Source of the DNA: Bermanella sp034112345
GTDB lineage: Bacteria; Pseudomonadota; Gammaproteobacteria; Pseudomonadales; Oceanobacteraceae
Assembly (NCBI GenBank): GCA_034112345.1
Contig: JAWUVN010000009.1
Location: 5,954 to 69,953, forward strand
Direction of reading: 5' to 3'
DNA: 64,000 nt
Of the stretch, positions 53,481 through 62,150 are shown one piece after another; within the stretch, counting starts at the first letter, position 1, and each line of letters starts with the position of its first letter. The translations under genes were made by a program, and so were the position numbers. Below the pieces are notes generated by a model that did no database searches, had not been told where the DNA came from, and saw nothing but the letters and a program-made list of their open reading frames with translations.

Positions 53481-54842
53481 TTAATCTAAGTGCGTATCAG
53501 CTTTGGTTTCGATTGTGGTGACAGTACTGGTTAGCTGACCCTGATGCAGTTGAGTATAAATGGTCTCGCCTACTTTTACCTGATGGCCGTCAATAATGGC
53601 TTTTCCTGACGCATTGGTGGCAATCGAATAGCCACGGCTAAGGGTGCTGAGTGGGCTAACCGCATTCAGTACTTCAGCGCTTCGACCCAATTTGTTTTTT
53701 AACGCCTGTAATTGAAACTCAATAGCATGCTGCATACGTTGCTGTAGCTGATGAATAGTTTGCTGCATGACGGCCAATTGTCTATCTGGCTTGTTACTTT
53801 GCAGGCGATGGTCCAATTGCATGAGTGCTTGTTTGTGCTTGGTTAGCTGCTGGGTCATGCCGTTACTTAAACGCATGCTGGCCATATCTAAGCGCTGCAT
53901 GTTTTCTTGTAGCTTGTCTTTTGGGTGCCTTAAGCGTTTAACCAGTTGCAGTAATTGAAAGCGTTGCTGGGCGATTCTATTCTGTGTGATTCGAATTAAT
54001 GATCGTTCTAGCTGCTCAAAGCGACCTAACCATTCAAAGCGATCAGGGCTGACTAACTCTGCAGCTGCAGATGGGGTAGCAGCTCGTAAATCGGCTGCAT
54101 AATCACTTATCGAAACATCCACTTCGTGACCCACTGCGCTGATGATCGGTATTTGGCTGTTGTAGATTGATCGTGCCACGACCTCTTCATTAAATGGCCA
54201 TAAATCTTCTAGTGAGCCACCCCCTCGACCCACAATTAGCACATCGCATATTTGGTCTCTATTGGCTCTGTCGATGGCTTGTGAAATTTGCGCTGCTGCG
54301 GCTTCGCCCTGTACTTGAGTCGGGTAGATAGAAATAGGTAGGTTAGGAAAACGGCGTTTTAATACCGAAATAATATCTTTGATAGCCGCACCAGTTGGGC
54401 TGGTAACCACCCCTAAATGCTTAGGGTGTCTTGGTAATGGCTTTTTATGTTCCGGATTAAATAGGCCTTCTTGATGTAGCCGTGCTTTTAGCTGTTCAAA
54501 AGCCAGCTTTAAAGCCCCTTCACCAGCGCTTTGCATGCCGTTTACAATTAATTGGTAGTCACCACGGGCCTCATATAAGCCAACGCTGGCGTTAATCAAA
54601 ACTTGCTCACCTTCTTTGGGGACAAATTTTAAATATTGCGTGCGGCTTTTAAACATGGCACAGCGTACTTGTGCGCGCTGGTCTTTTAACGTGAAATACC
54701 AGTGGCCACTGGCAGGACGAGACAGGTTGCTGATTTCACCCGTTACTTGAACATTGTGTAAGTAGGTTTCTAAAAGCTCTTTGCTTTGGCGGTTTAATTG
54801 ACTAACACTTAAAACGGCCGTTTGTTTGCCAGATGGCTGCAT
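53481..54842 (-). CDS. xseA: Exodeoxyribonuclease VII large subunit
   Basis: 453 residues. An N-terminal OB-fold (VTGEISNLSRPASGHWYFTLKD) is followed by the catalytic domain with GVVTSPTGAAIKDI and the conserved DVLIVGRGGGSLEDLWPFNEE. A long coiled-coil arm runs at about 270-390, and the C-terminal segment LSRGYSIAT closes the protein. With XseB (not in the window) it degrades single-stranded DNA. Length equals the E. coli enzyme within a few residues. Confidence 0.95.
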   Translation of the reverse strand: MQPSGKQTAVLSVSQLNRQSKELLETYLHNVQVTGEISNLSRPASGHWYFTLKDQRAQVRCAMFKSRTQYLKFVPKEGEQVLINASVGLYEARGDYQLIVNGMQSAGEGALKLAFEQLKARLHQEGLFNPEHKKPLPRHPKHLGVVTSPTGAAIKDIISVLKRRFPNLPISIYPTQVQGEAAAAQISQAIDRANRDQICDVLIVGRGGGSLEDLWPFNEEVVARSIYNSQIPIISAVGHEVDVSISDYAADLRAATPSAAAELVSPDRFEWLGRFEQLERSLIRITQNRIAQQRFQLLQLVKRLRHPKDKLQENMQRLDMASMRLSNGMTQQLTKHKQALMQLDHRLQSNKPDRQLAVMQQTIHQLQQRMQHAIEFQLQALKNKLGRSAEVLNAVSPLSTLSRGYSIATNASGKAIIDGHQVKVGETIYTQLHQGQLTSTVTTIETKADTHLD

Positions 54843-55025
54843 AATACTAATGACTATAGGTCAGGTTAAATTCAGATGGCAGTTTACAATGACTGAAGCT
54901 AATTAACGATGCTTATATGTAGGCATTGGGGGTCTAATTCACTTAAAAATAGCCGTTTAGAATTGTGCGCCAGTTGTCATAAATTAATTATTTTTATCAT
55001 CTCGTCTATTTTTTTAAAAAAATAC

Positions 55026-55056
55026 TGGACAGAAGTCTGGTAAGTAGCACTATACT
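55026..55056 (+). promoter_or_regulatory. Tentative promoter of the DUF3015 gene
   Basis: TATACT (55051-55056) could be a -10, with TGGACA (55026-55031) as a -35 at a long 19-base spacing. A perfect T7A7 palindrome lies just upstream. The start codon follows after 59 bases. Confidence 0.4.
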
Positions 55057-55115
55057 GCTATCAGCAATTCACACGGTATTGCTTTTTTATTGTTCCCACG
55101 GATAAGGATTTATAC

Positions 55116-55586
55116 ATGAAAAAAATTATCGCTGGTGCTGCACTTGCTGTAGCCGCTTCTGCTTCTTTCGCTGCCCCTGCTGGTTGTGGTCTGGGTACTG
55201 CTGTTGTTTTCCCAGATGCTAGCCAATGGTACGAGCACGTAATGGCTGCGACTACTAACGGCTCTTCAGGCAATCAAACATTCGGTATGACTTCTGGTAC
55301 TTTAGGTTGTGAAGCTGCTAATGGTCCTCTTAAGCTAGCTCAAATCTTCATGGATCAAAATATGGAGCAATTGGCTGCTGATGCATCTCGCGGTCAAGGC
55401 GAATCTTTAGACGCGCTTTCTGCTCTAATTGGTGTTGATGCTGCAGATAAAGCTGAATTCTCTAAAGAATTAAAAACTAACTTTGATGCAATCTTCGTTA
55501 GTACTTCAGCAACGTCTGAAGACGCTTACCAAGCAATGGTAAGTGTAATGGAGCAAAACGCTGAATTGGCCAAATACTTAGGTTAA
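55116..55586 (+). CDS. DUF3015 periplasmic protein
   Basis: 156 residues with a clear signal peptide (MKKIIAGAALAVAASASFA, cleavage after AFA). The mature protein shows the DUF3015 pattern: AGCGLGTAVV, AATTNGSSGNQTFGMTSGTLGC, with two conserved cysteines that may form a disulfide. The function of the family is unknown. Strong codon bias and a good GGAT-type ribosome-binding site suggest high expression. It ends in a terminator. Confidence 0.88.
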   Translation: MKKIIAGAALAVAASASFAAPAGCGLGTAVVFPDASQWYEHVMAATTNGSSGNQTFGMTSGTLGCEAANGPLKLAQIFMDQNMEQLAADASRGQGESLDALSALIGVDAADKAEFSKELKTNFDAIFVSTSATSEDAYQAMVSVMEQNAELAKYLG

Positions 55587-55634
55587 TTTATCGGGTATGA
55601 ACATTAACTGAGTTAATATTCATAGGCTTGTAAA

Positions 55635-55680
55635 AATAAAGGGTGTTAGGATTATATTCTAACGCCCTTTATTATTTTTA
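55635..55680 (+). terminator. Terminator after the DUF3015 gene
   Basis: AATAAAGGGTGTTAG (55635-55649) pairs with CTAACGCCCTTTATT (55659-55673) with one G-T pair, followed by ATTTTTA. Confidence 0.85.
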
Positions 55681-55692
55681 ATAAGAATAAAT

Positions 55693-57594
55693 ATGTTGAA
55701 TAAGATGTACCCCAGTATCTTCAGTTTTATAAAACAGTGTTTTTTTTGTTTTTGTGTATTTTCTATTGTGCAGGTAGAGGTTCAAGCAAAAAGCATTGAC
55801 CATAATAATATAATGGTGAATCAAGCCAAAATTGATGTGATGGGTTTGCACCCTCAGTGGCTGGCGTTATTGCACTATGAAAAACAAGGATTACTAAATA
55901 GTGTTTACAGTGAAGTAGACGATGAGAAATTCTTTTATTCAAAAACGGGTAAGACGGACTCAGTATCAGAATTGGTTGCAACCTTATCTGAGCTTCAAAA
56001 AAATCAAGATGGCGATAAGTCGGTATTCTGTCGCTTTCCAGCTAGATTGTATTTCATTCAAAAAAACTTCCCTGAATTAAGCTTCAAAAACAAACCATGC
56101 AAAGCCTTTGATGATTGGTATGGCAATGTTAAAGGCGAATCGCTCTTCTTAATTTTTCCTGCCTCGTATATGAACAGCCCGTCGTCTATGTTTGGCCATA
56201 CATTATTGCGCTTGGATGGCAGGCAAGGGCACACGCTTTTATCTTCGGCGATTAACTTTGCGGCATTTACTGACCCAACAGATGACGAGCTTACGTTTAC
56301 TGTAAAGGGCTTATCTGGTGGGTACCCAGGTTATGTTTCACTGGTGCCTTATTATGAAAAAGTAAATGAATATAATCATATTGAAAGCAGGGATATTTGG
56401 GAATACGAATTGAAATTATCAGTTGAAGATATTCAATTTTTTACTCGCCATATCTGGGAGCTAAATGAAATTAGGTTTGATTACTTTTTTGTAGATGAAA
56501 ATTGTTCTTACAGACTACTAACATTGTTAAATGTGATTAACCCTGAATGGAAGTTAAGTGATGAATTTAATGATCGAACCATACCGACCGATTCAATCCG
56601 AACACTCCAGCGCCATAATCTAATTGGCGATATCACCTATAGGCCCTCTAAAACCAGTAAAATTAATGATCAGCGCAGGCAGTTGAATGTTACGCAGCGT
56701 AAAGTAGCCAGAGCCATAGCTGATGATCCTTATGGTTATGCAAACCAGGTTGAATTTAAACAGCTATCAAATAAAGAAAAGGCTCGGGTGTTAGAATTGG
56801 CCTACGATTATAATCGCTACTTAAATCTCAGAGAAAAAGTGACCGATCCAGAGTTGCAAAAACGCAGCCTTAAATTGTTATCACTTAGGTCAAAAATCGA
56901 TTATGACGGAACCGCATTTTCTCCCGTGAGAATGCCTGCAACAAGAGATGAAGAAGGCCACGCCACTTATCGAAGCATTTTTTCTTCAGGTTTTCTCAGA
57001 GATCAGGGTTATGCCGAGTTAGGTGTGCGTATTAATTATCATGACTGGTTAGATTCTGTTGCTGGTTATCGTAATGGTGCGCAAATAGAAATGGGTAATG
57101 CGAGATTCAGAGCAACAGAAGATAATATTCAGCTTCAGCATTTTGATGTAATCAGTATTCGATCACTGGGCCCAAGAAATCGATTTAGCCAGCCTGTCAG
57201 TTGGCAAGTGAACGGTGGGTATGAGCGTTGGGCAAGTGATGGCAAGGGCCATAATCAATTACGATTAACCGGTGGCTTAGCTTATCAGTTTGGCCCTGGT
57301 GTGGCGTATGGCATGGCTGCGGCACAATTGGCTTATGGTGATCGCTATGATCACGATTTTCGTTTGGGAGTTGGCCCAGAAGTAGGCTACCTGATTCAAA
57401 AAGAAAAATTCAACCTTTGGGGGAGTTATGAATTACTACAAACGATTGATGACTCTTCTACCAGTGAAAAATTGAAACTATCAGTCACTTATACCATTAG
57501 CACCAATAGACAATTACGGTTAGAGCTTCAGCAGCAGGCGTGGGAAGGTGCTTCTGAAAATGACATGCGCTTAAGTTATGTTATTTATCATTAA
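55693..57594 (+). CDS. DUF4105 (Lnb N-terminal-like) outer-membrane protein
   Basis: 633 residues. An N-terminal signal peptide (about 1-32) is followed by the DUF4105 domain with FPASYMNSPSSMFGHTLLRL and DENCSYRLLTLL; the conserved His and Cys suggest an NlpC/P60-like transferase or hydrolase site, as in the lipoprotein N-acyltransferase Lnb family. The C-terminal 200 residues have alternating strand patterns suggestive of a beta-barrel ending in an aromatic-rich tail. Its end overlaps the next gene by 17 bases. The substrate is not known here. Confidence 0.82.
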   Translation: MLNKMYPSIFSFIKQCFFCFCVFSIVQVEVQAKSIDHNNIMVNQAKIDVMGLHPQWLALLHYEKQGLLNSVYSEVDDEKFFYSKTGKTDSVSELVATLSELQKNQDGDKSVFCRFPARLYFIQKNFPELSFKNKPCKAFDDWYGNVKGESLFLIFPASYMNSPSSMFGHTLLRLDGRQGHTLLSSAINFAAFTDPTDDELTFTVKGLSGGYPGYVSLVPYYEKVNEYNHIESRDIWEYELKLSVEDIQFFTRHIWELNEIRFDYFFVDENCSYRLLTLLNVINPEWKLSDEFNDRTIPTDSIRTLQRHNLIGDITYRPSKTSKINDQRRQLNVTQRKVARAIADDPYGYANQVEFKQLSNKEKARVLELAYDYNRYLNLREKVTDPELQKRSLKLLSLRSKIDYDGTAFSPVRMPATRDEEGHATYRSIFSSGFLRDQGYAELGVRINYHDWLDSVAGYRNGAQIEMGNARFRATEDNIQLQHFDVISIRSLGPRNRFSQPVSWQVNGGYERWASDGKGHNQLRLTGGLAYQFGPGVAYGMAAAQLAYGDRYDHDFRLGVGPEVGYLIQKEKFNLWGSYELLQTIDDSSTSEKLKLSVTYTISTNRQLRLELQQQAWEGASENDMRLSYVIYH

Positions 57595-58453
57595 GGGCTG
57601 CCGCTCGTTTACTTGGGTGTTGGTTTTTGGTGTTCTTTTACAAGGGTGTAGCTTAACGTCTTTGATGTTTTATCCATTCAAAAATATTCCCATGACGCCA
57701 GACAAAATAGGCGTTCATTTTGAACAAATTTTTCATGAAGCATCTGATGGCACAAAACTGGTTAGTTGGTGGCTACCCTCTGCGTTAAGCGGAGACACGG
57801 TTGCCTATGAAGTCGGTAACAAAGCAAAGGGCACAGTACTCTATCTGCATGGCAATGCTCAAAATATAAGTTATCACCAGTTCAATATTAATTGGTTGCC
57901 CAAGCAGGGTTATAATGTATTCATGCTGGGTTATCGACAATTTGGTCAATCAGAAGGCATTGCCAAGCTGCCCAATATCTTTCTAGACGTTCATTCAGGT
58001 CTTGATTGGATCCTGGCACAAGAAAAAACAGGCCCCGTATACATCTTGGGGCAAAGTATGGGGGCCAGCTTAAGTGTATTTGGCTTGGCCAGTTATGAGA
58101 GGGCCGAAAAAATAAACGGAGTGGTACTGGATGCTGCGTTTGATTCGTATCCCGGTATGGCGGCTCATGCTATGTCGAATAATTGGTTTACATGGCCATT
58201 GCAATTGCCTGCTTACATCATGACCAATGATTTTGACCCAGAAGCATGGATTCAGCATTGGCCTAAAAATACACCCTTATTAATGACCCACAGCCCAGAT
58301 GATCAAGTGGTGCCCTATCAAAAAGGCCGTCATCTCTATAATTTAGCCAATACACCTAAATCTTGGGTAGAAAATGCAGGCCCCCATATTGCAACATTCC
58401 GCGACCAAAAAATGAAGGAATCAGTGTTGGATTTTTTTAGAAAACACCGCTGA
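57578..58453 (+). CDS. Alpha/beta hydrolase lipoprotein
   Basis: 291 residues. A lipobox LLQGC places the lipid anchor near residue 24. The hydrolase core has the nucleophile elbow GQSMGAS, the acid in HSPDDQVVPY and the histidine in GPHIATF, with an oxyanion strand VLYLHGNAQN. The BEM46/YqjL-type family includes many uncharacterised esterases. It is coupled to the DUF4105 gene by a 17-base overlap, so the two may act on the same envelope substrate (inference). Confidence 0.85.
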   Translation: MLFIIKGCRSFTWVLVFGVLLQGCSLTSLMFYPFKNIPMTPDKIGVHFEQIFHEASDGTKLVSWWLPSALSGDTVAYEVGNKAKGTVLYLHGNAQNISYHQFNINWLPKQGYNVFMLGYRQFGQSEGIAKLPNIFLDVHSGLDWILAQEKTGPVYILGQSMGASLSVFGLASYERAEKINGVVLDAAFDSYPGMAAHAMSNNWFTWPLQLPAYIMTNDFDPEAWIQHWPKNTPLLMTHSPDDQVVPYQKGRHLYNLANTPKSWVENAGPHIATFRDQKMKESVLDFFRKHR

Positions 58454-58519
58454 AAACCTCTAAACCGCTCATATTCAAGTCTGCGTGCAGAATATTCATG
58501 AAACTAACTGCATTTTACT

Positions 58520-58548
58520 TTCCCAAGTAGGGTTATTTGCCGTACAAT
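58520..58548 (+). promoter_or_regulatory. Probable guaB promoter
   Basis: The -10 is TACAAT (58543-58548), and a weak -35 TTCCCA (58520-58525) stands at 17-base spacing. It is followed by TACGCGCC, resembling the discriminators at ibaG and ndk. It lies 36 bases before the chosen guaB start. Confidence 0.55.
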
Positions 58549-58584
58549 TACGCGCCATTCTTATCTAGGTATGGCGGTCTCTCC

Positions 58585-60054
58585 ATGTTGCGAATTGCCC
58601 AAGACGCATTGACGTTCGACGATCTATTATTGGTTCCTGGTTACAGCGAAGTGCTGCCTAATCATGTAAGCCTTAAAACCAAATTAACTCGTAATATCGA
58701 GCTTAATATTCCCCTTATTTCTGCTGCTATGGATACGGTTACCGAATCCCGTTTAGCGATTGCTATGGCGCAAGAAGGTGGCTTAGGCATTATTCATAAG
58801 AATATGACCATTGATGAGCAAGCCTCTGAAGTTCGTAAGGTTAAGCGCTATGAAAGTGGTGTGGTAAAAGACCCTATCACCGTACCAAGTACAACCACCA
58901 TTCGTGAATTAAGAGTGGTAACTCAGCAAAACAACATCTCAGGTGTACCAGTGGTTGATGGTGATGAGCTTGTCGGTATTGTAACTGGCCGTGATGTGCG
59001 TTTCGCAGACGATGTAAACTTAAGCGTGTCTGAAGTGATGACACCAAAAGATAAGCTGATCACCGTACCTGAAGGCGAAAGCCGCGAAATGATCGAGCAG
59101 CTGCTTCAAGCAAACCGCATTGAAAAATTATTGGTTGTAAATAAGGCAGGCGGTTTAGCTGGCTTGATTACCGTAAAAGATATAAACAAAGCACAAGAGC
59201 ACCCAAATGCGTGTAAAGATGCAGATGGTCAGTTACGTGTTGGTGCAGCAGTAGGAACAGGGCCAGAAACACCTGATCGCATTACTGCACTGGTTAAGGC
59301 TGGCGTTGACGTGGTCATTGTTGATACCGCTCACGGCCACTCTAAAGGTGTGATTGACCGCGTACGTTGGGCAAAAGAAACATTCCCTGATTTACAAGTA
59401 ATTGGCGGCAACATTGCCACAGGTTCTGCTGCAAAAGCACTGGCTGATGCCGGCGCTGATGGCGTTAAGGTAGGCATTGGCCCGGGTTCAATTTGTACTA
59501 CGCGTATTGTTGCAGGTGTGGGTGTTCCACAGATCAGTGCCGTTGCTGATGTTGCAGCAGCACTTGAAGGCACTGGCGTGCCTTTGATCGCAGACGGCGG
59601 TATTCGCTTTTCGGGTGATATGGCAAAAGCGGTTGTTGCAGGCGCATACGTAATTATGGCTGGCTCGCTGCTTGCGGGTACAGATGAAGCACCCGGTGAA
59701 GTTGAACTTTTCCAGGGCCGTGCCTATAAATCTTACCGTGGAATGGGTTCTTTAGGTGCCATGGGTCAAAGCCAAGGCAGTGCGGATCGTTATTTCCAAG
59801 ATGCTAAATCAGGCAATGACAAGCTCGTGCCAGAAGGCATTGAAGGCCGTATCGCAGTGAAAGGCCCAATGAGCAATGTTGTGCATCAAATGATGGGCGG
59901 TTTACGTTCAGCCATGGGTTACACAGGATCGGCTACCATTGATGAGATGCGCATCAAGCCAGAATTTGTGAAAATTTCGTCTGCCGGCATGAAAGAATCA
60001 CACGTACATGACGTACAGATTACTAAAGAAGCCCCAAATTATAGGTTGGGATAG
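58585..60054 (+). CDS. guaB: Inosine-5'-monophosphate dehydrogenase GuaB
   Basis: 489 residues from the ATG at 58585 (LRIAQDALTFDDLLLVPG); a longer frame to 58537 is inside the promoter. The catalytic barrel is interrupted by two CBS domains (about 95-210). The catalytic cysteine is near residue 304 in GPGSICTTRIVAGVGVPQ, and the flap ends AMGYTGSATIDEM. It converts IMP to XMP, the first committed step to GMP. guaA follows, but 428 bases away. Confidence 0.97.
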   Translation: MLRIAQDALTFDDLLLVPGYSEVLPNHVSLKTKLTRNIELNIPLISAAMDTVTESRLAIAMAQEGGLGIIHKNMTIDEQASEVRKVKRYESGVVKDPITVPSTTTIRELRVVTQQNNISGVPVVDGDELVGIVTGRDVRFADDVNLSVSEVMTPKDKLITVPEGESREMIEQLLQANRIEKLLVVNKAGGLAGLITVKDINKAQEHPNACKDADGQLRVGAAVGTGPETPDRITALVKAGVDVVIVDTAHGHSKGVIDRVRWAKETFPDLQVIGGNIATGSAAKALADAGADGVKVGIGPGSICTTRIVAGVGVPQISAVADVAAALEGTGVPLIADGGIRFSGDMAKAVVAGAYVIMAGSLLAGTDEAPGEVELFQGRAYKSYRGMGSLGAMGQSQGSADRYFQDAKSGNDKLVPEGIEGRIAVKGPMSNVVHQMMGGLRSAMGYTGSATIDEMRIKPEFVKISSAGMKESHVHDVQITKEAPNYRLG

Positions 60055-60080
60055 TAAGGCCCAATAAATACCTATGAGAC

Positions 60081-60217
60081 AGGGTGGTGATTGAACTAAA
60101 CGAAAACACTCACCCTAGTTTTCGCGCGACATAAATAGATAGCAGGTATCGCGCACAGGGCGCGGCTCGACGATACGTATCACCAAAACACGTAAGAGTC
60201 GCACAACGTGCGCGAAA
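60081..60217 (+). ncRNA. Structured intergenic element between guaB and guaA, candidate RNA
   Basis: AGGGTG (60081-60086) pairs with CACCCT (60111-60116). TTTCGCGC (60120-60127) pairs with GCGCGAAA (60210-60217). Inside that, GTATCG (60146-60151) pairs with CGATAC (60171-60176), enclosing GCGC/GCGC. The element is GC-richer than its surroundings and lies before the guaB terminator at 60278. I do not recognise a known riboswitch or small RNA. Confidence 0.4.
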
Positions 60218-60277
60218 CCAAAGGCCTGATTTAGAGGTCGATGATTAGATAGTGAAACGTCTAATTATTTAAAAATT

Positions 60278-60306
60278 CCAGCCTGTTGAATTTCAGCAGG
60301 CTTTTT
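60278..60306 (+). terminator. Intrinsic terminator downstream of guaB
   Basis: AGCCTGTTGA (60280-60289) pairs with TCAGCAGGCT (60293-60302) with one G-T pair, followed by TTTT. It lies 220 bases after the guaB stop, so the guaB transcript has a long structured 3' region. Confidence 0.88.
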
Positions 60307-60482
60307 GCTTACTGGAATGTAAGTAATGACGCGACGTCAGGGCAAATAATTGCTCCTGCATTCATTGCATTTCCACCTTCCTTGGTGGTCATGACAATAC
60401 GCGCTTAGTGTTTAACAAATAAATTGAAGTTAACCAAAATTCTTAGGGTTGCTAAACACCCTAAGGTCACCGGAGTTAAAAA
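60307..60482 (+). promoter_or_regulatory. guaA leader with two hairpins
   Basis: CCACC/GGTGG (60373-60388) forms a short hairpin. CTTAGGGT (60442-60449) pairs perfectly with ACCCTAAG (60458-60465) just before the CGGAG ribosome-binding site at 60471-60475. The second could influence guaA translation. A promoter should also lie here because of the terminator upstream; I could not place it firmly. Confidence 0.5.
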
Positions 60483-62060
60483 ATGACCACAGATATCCAT
60501 TCGCAGAAAATCCTTATTTTAGATTTTGGTTCTCAATACACGCAGCTAATTGCCCGTCGTGTACGTGAGCTAGGAGTACTTTCTGAAATCCGTTCATGGG
60601 ATATGCCAGCAGCCGACATCGAAGAATTTGCTCCTAAAGCAATCATTCTTGCCGGTGGTCCAGAATCAGTAACCGAAGCTGATGGCCCAAAAGCCGCTGA
60701 CATTGTTTACACAATGGGTTTGCCTGTTTTAGGTATTTGCTATGGCATGCAAACCATGGCACAAGAATTAGGTGGCATCGTAGAAGCGTCTGATATTCGT
60801 GAGTTTGGTTACGCGCAAGTTAAGTCTGAAGGCGATAGCAAATTATTTAAAGACATTAGTGACCATGTAAACGATAAAGGCGAAAAGCTATTAGACGTTT
60901 GGATGAGCCACGGCGACAAAGTTATTGCGATTCCAGAAGGCTTTAAGCTAATGGCCAGTACAGAAAGCTGTCCTGTTGCAGGTATGTACAACGAAGAGAA
61001 GAATTTCTACGGCGTGCAGTTTCACCCAGAAGTGACACACTCACTGCAAGGTGGGCGCATGCTTGAGCATTTCATAAAAGACATCGCAGGCTGTGAAGGC
61101 TTGTGGACCCCAGCTAATATCATTGAAGATCAAATCAAGCGCGTACAAAAACAAGTAGGCGATAGAAAAGTATTGCTTGGTTTGTCAGGTGGGGTGGATT
61201 CCTCTGTTGTTGCAGCGCTTTTACACAAGGCCATTGGTGATCAGCTAACGTGTGTGTTTGTTGATAACGGCCTATTGCGTAAAAACGAAGGTGATATGGT
61301 AATGGACATGTTCGCTAAGAACATGGGCGTTAAAGTCATTCGTTCAGACGCTGAGGATTTATTCTTAGGTGCCCTGAAAGGTATATCTGATCCAGAGTTA
61401 AAACGTAAAGCCATTGGTAATACCTTTATCGAAGTATTTGATAAAGAAGCCACAGCCATTCAAGACGTAGACTTTTTAGCGCAGGGCACGATCTACCCTG
61501 ATGTAATAGAGTCAGCGGCGTCTAAAACCGGTAAAGCCCATGGGATTAAATCGCACCACAATGTAGGCGGTTTGCCAGATGATATGAAAATGGACTTGGT
61601 TGAGCCATTACGTGAATTGTTTAAAGACGAAGTACGTAAAATTGGTTTAGAACTAGGCTTGCCATACGACATGGTTTACCGTCATCCGTTCCCAGGGCCA
61701 GGCCTTGGTGTGCGTATCTTAGGTGAAGTGAAAAAAGAGTATTGTGAAATACTGCGTGAAGCCGATGCAATCTTCCTTGAAGAACTGCATAACTTTGATT
61801 GGTACCATAAAACGTCACAAGCTTTCGTTGTATTCCTACCGGTTAAATCAGTAGGTGTAGTAGGTGATCAGCGTCGTTACGAGTGGGTTGTTTCTTTACG
61901 TGCAGTTGAAACCATCGACTTTATGACCGCTCGCTGGGCGCACTTACCTTACGAATTGTTAGAGAAAGTATCGAATCGTATTATCAACGAAATCGAGCAT
62001 ATCTCTCGTGTAGCTTACGATGTTTCATCTAAGCCACCTGCAACGATCGAATGGGAATAA
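60483..62060 (+). CDS. guaA: GMP synthase (glutamine-hydrolysing) GuaA
   Basis: 525 residues, the E. coli length. The class I glutamine amidotransferase domain has its catalytic cysteine near residue 86 (LGICYGMQ) and histidine in QFHPEVTHS. The ATP-pyrophosphatase domain has the P-loop LSGGVDSSV near 235. The C-terminal dimerisation domain ends KPPATIEWE. It converts XMP to GMP. It is followed by a strong terminator. Confidence 0.98.
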   Translation: MTTDIHSQKILILDFGSQYTQLIARRVRELGVLSEIRSWDMPAADIEEFAPKAIILAGGPESVTEADGPKAADIVYTMGLPVLGICYGMQTMAQELGGIVEASDIREFGYAQVKSEGDSKLFKDISDHVNDKGEKLLDVWMSHGDKVIAIPEGFKLMASTESCPVAGMYNEEKNFYGVQFHPEVTHSLQGGRMLEHFIKDIAGCEGLWTPANIIEDQIKRVQKQVGDRKVLLGLSGGVDSSVVAALLHKAIGDQLTCVFVDNGLLRKNEGDMVMDMFAKNMGVKVIRSDAEDLFLGALKGISDPELKRKAIGNTFIEVFDKEATAIQDVDFLAQGTIYPDVIESAASKTGKAHGIKSHHNVGGLPDDMKMDLVEPLRELFKDEVRKIGLELGLPYDMVYRHPFPGPGLGVRILGEVKKEYCEILREADAIFLEELHNFDWYHKTSQAFVVFLPVKSVGVVGDQRRYEWVVSLRAVETIDFMTARWAHLPYELLEKVSNRIINEIEHISRVAYDVSSKPPATIEWE

Positions 62061-62099
62061 TCTTGTAGGAAGCGTAAGAGGGCGCTCTGCGCCGACCTG

Positions 62100-62125
62100 A
62101 GCCGATGCTAAGCATCGGCTTTTTT
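62100..62125 (+). terminator. Intrinsic terminator of guaA
   Basis: AGCCGATGC (62100-62108), loop TAA, GCATCGGCT (62112-62120), followed by TTTTT. A perfect 9-pair hairpin. A second short repeat GGCGC-tct-GCGCC lies just upstream at 62081-62093. Confidence 0.95.
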
Positions 62126-62150
62126 ATGTTTGAAATTCACTCGGTAAATT

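Noticed and set aside
60081..60482. Known riboswitch in the guaB-guaA gap
   Set aside because: I could not match purine, guanidine or PRPP riboswitch core motifs; left as an unassigned structured element.
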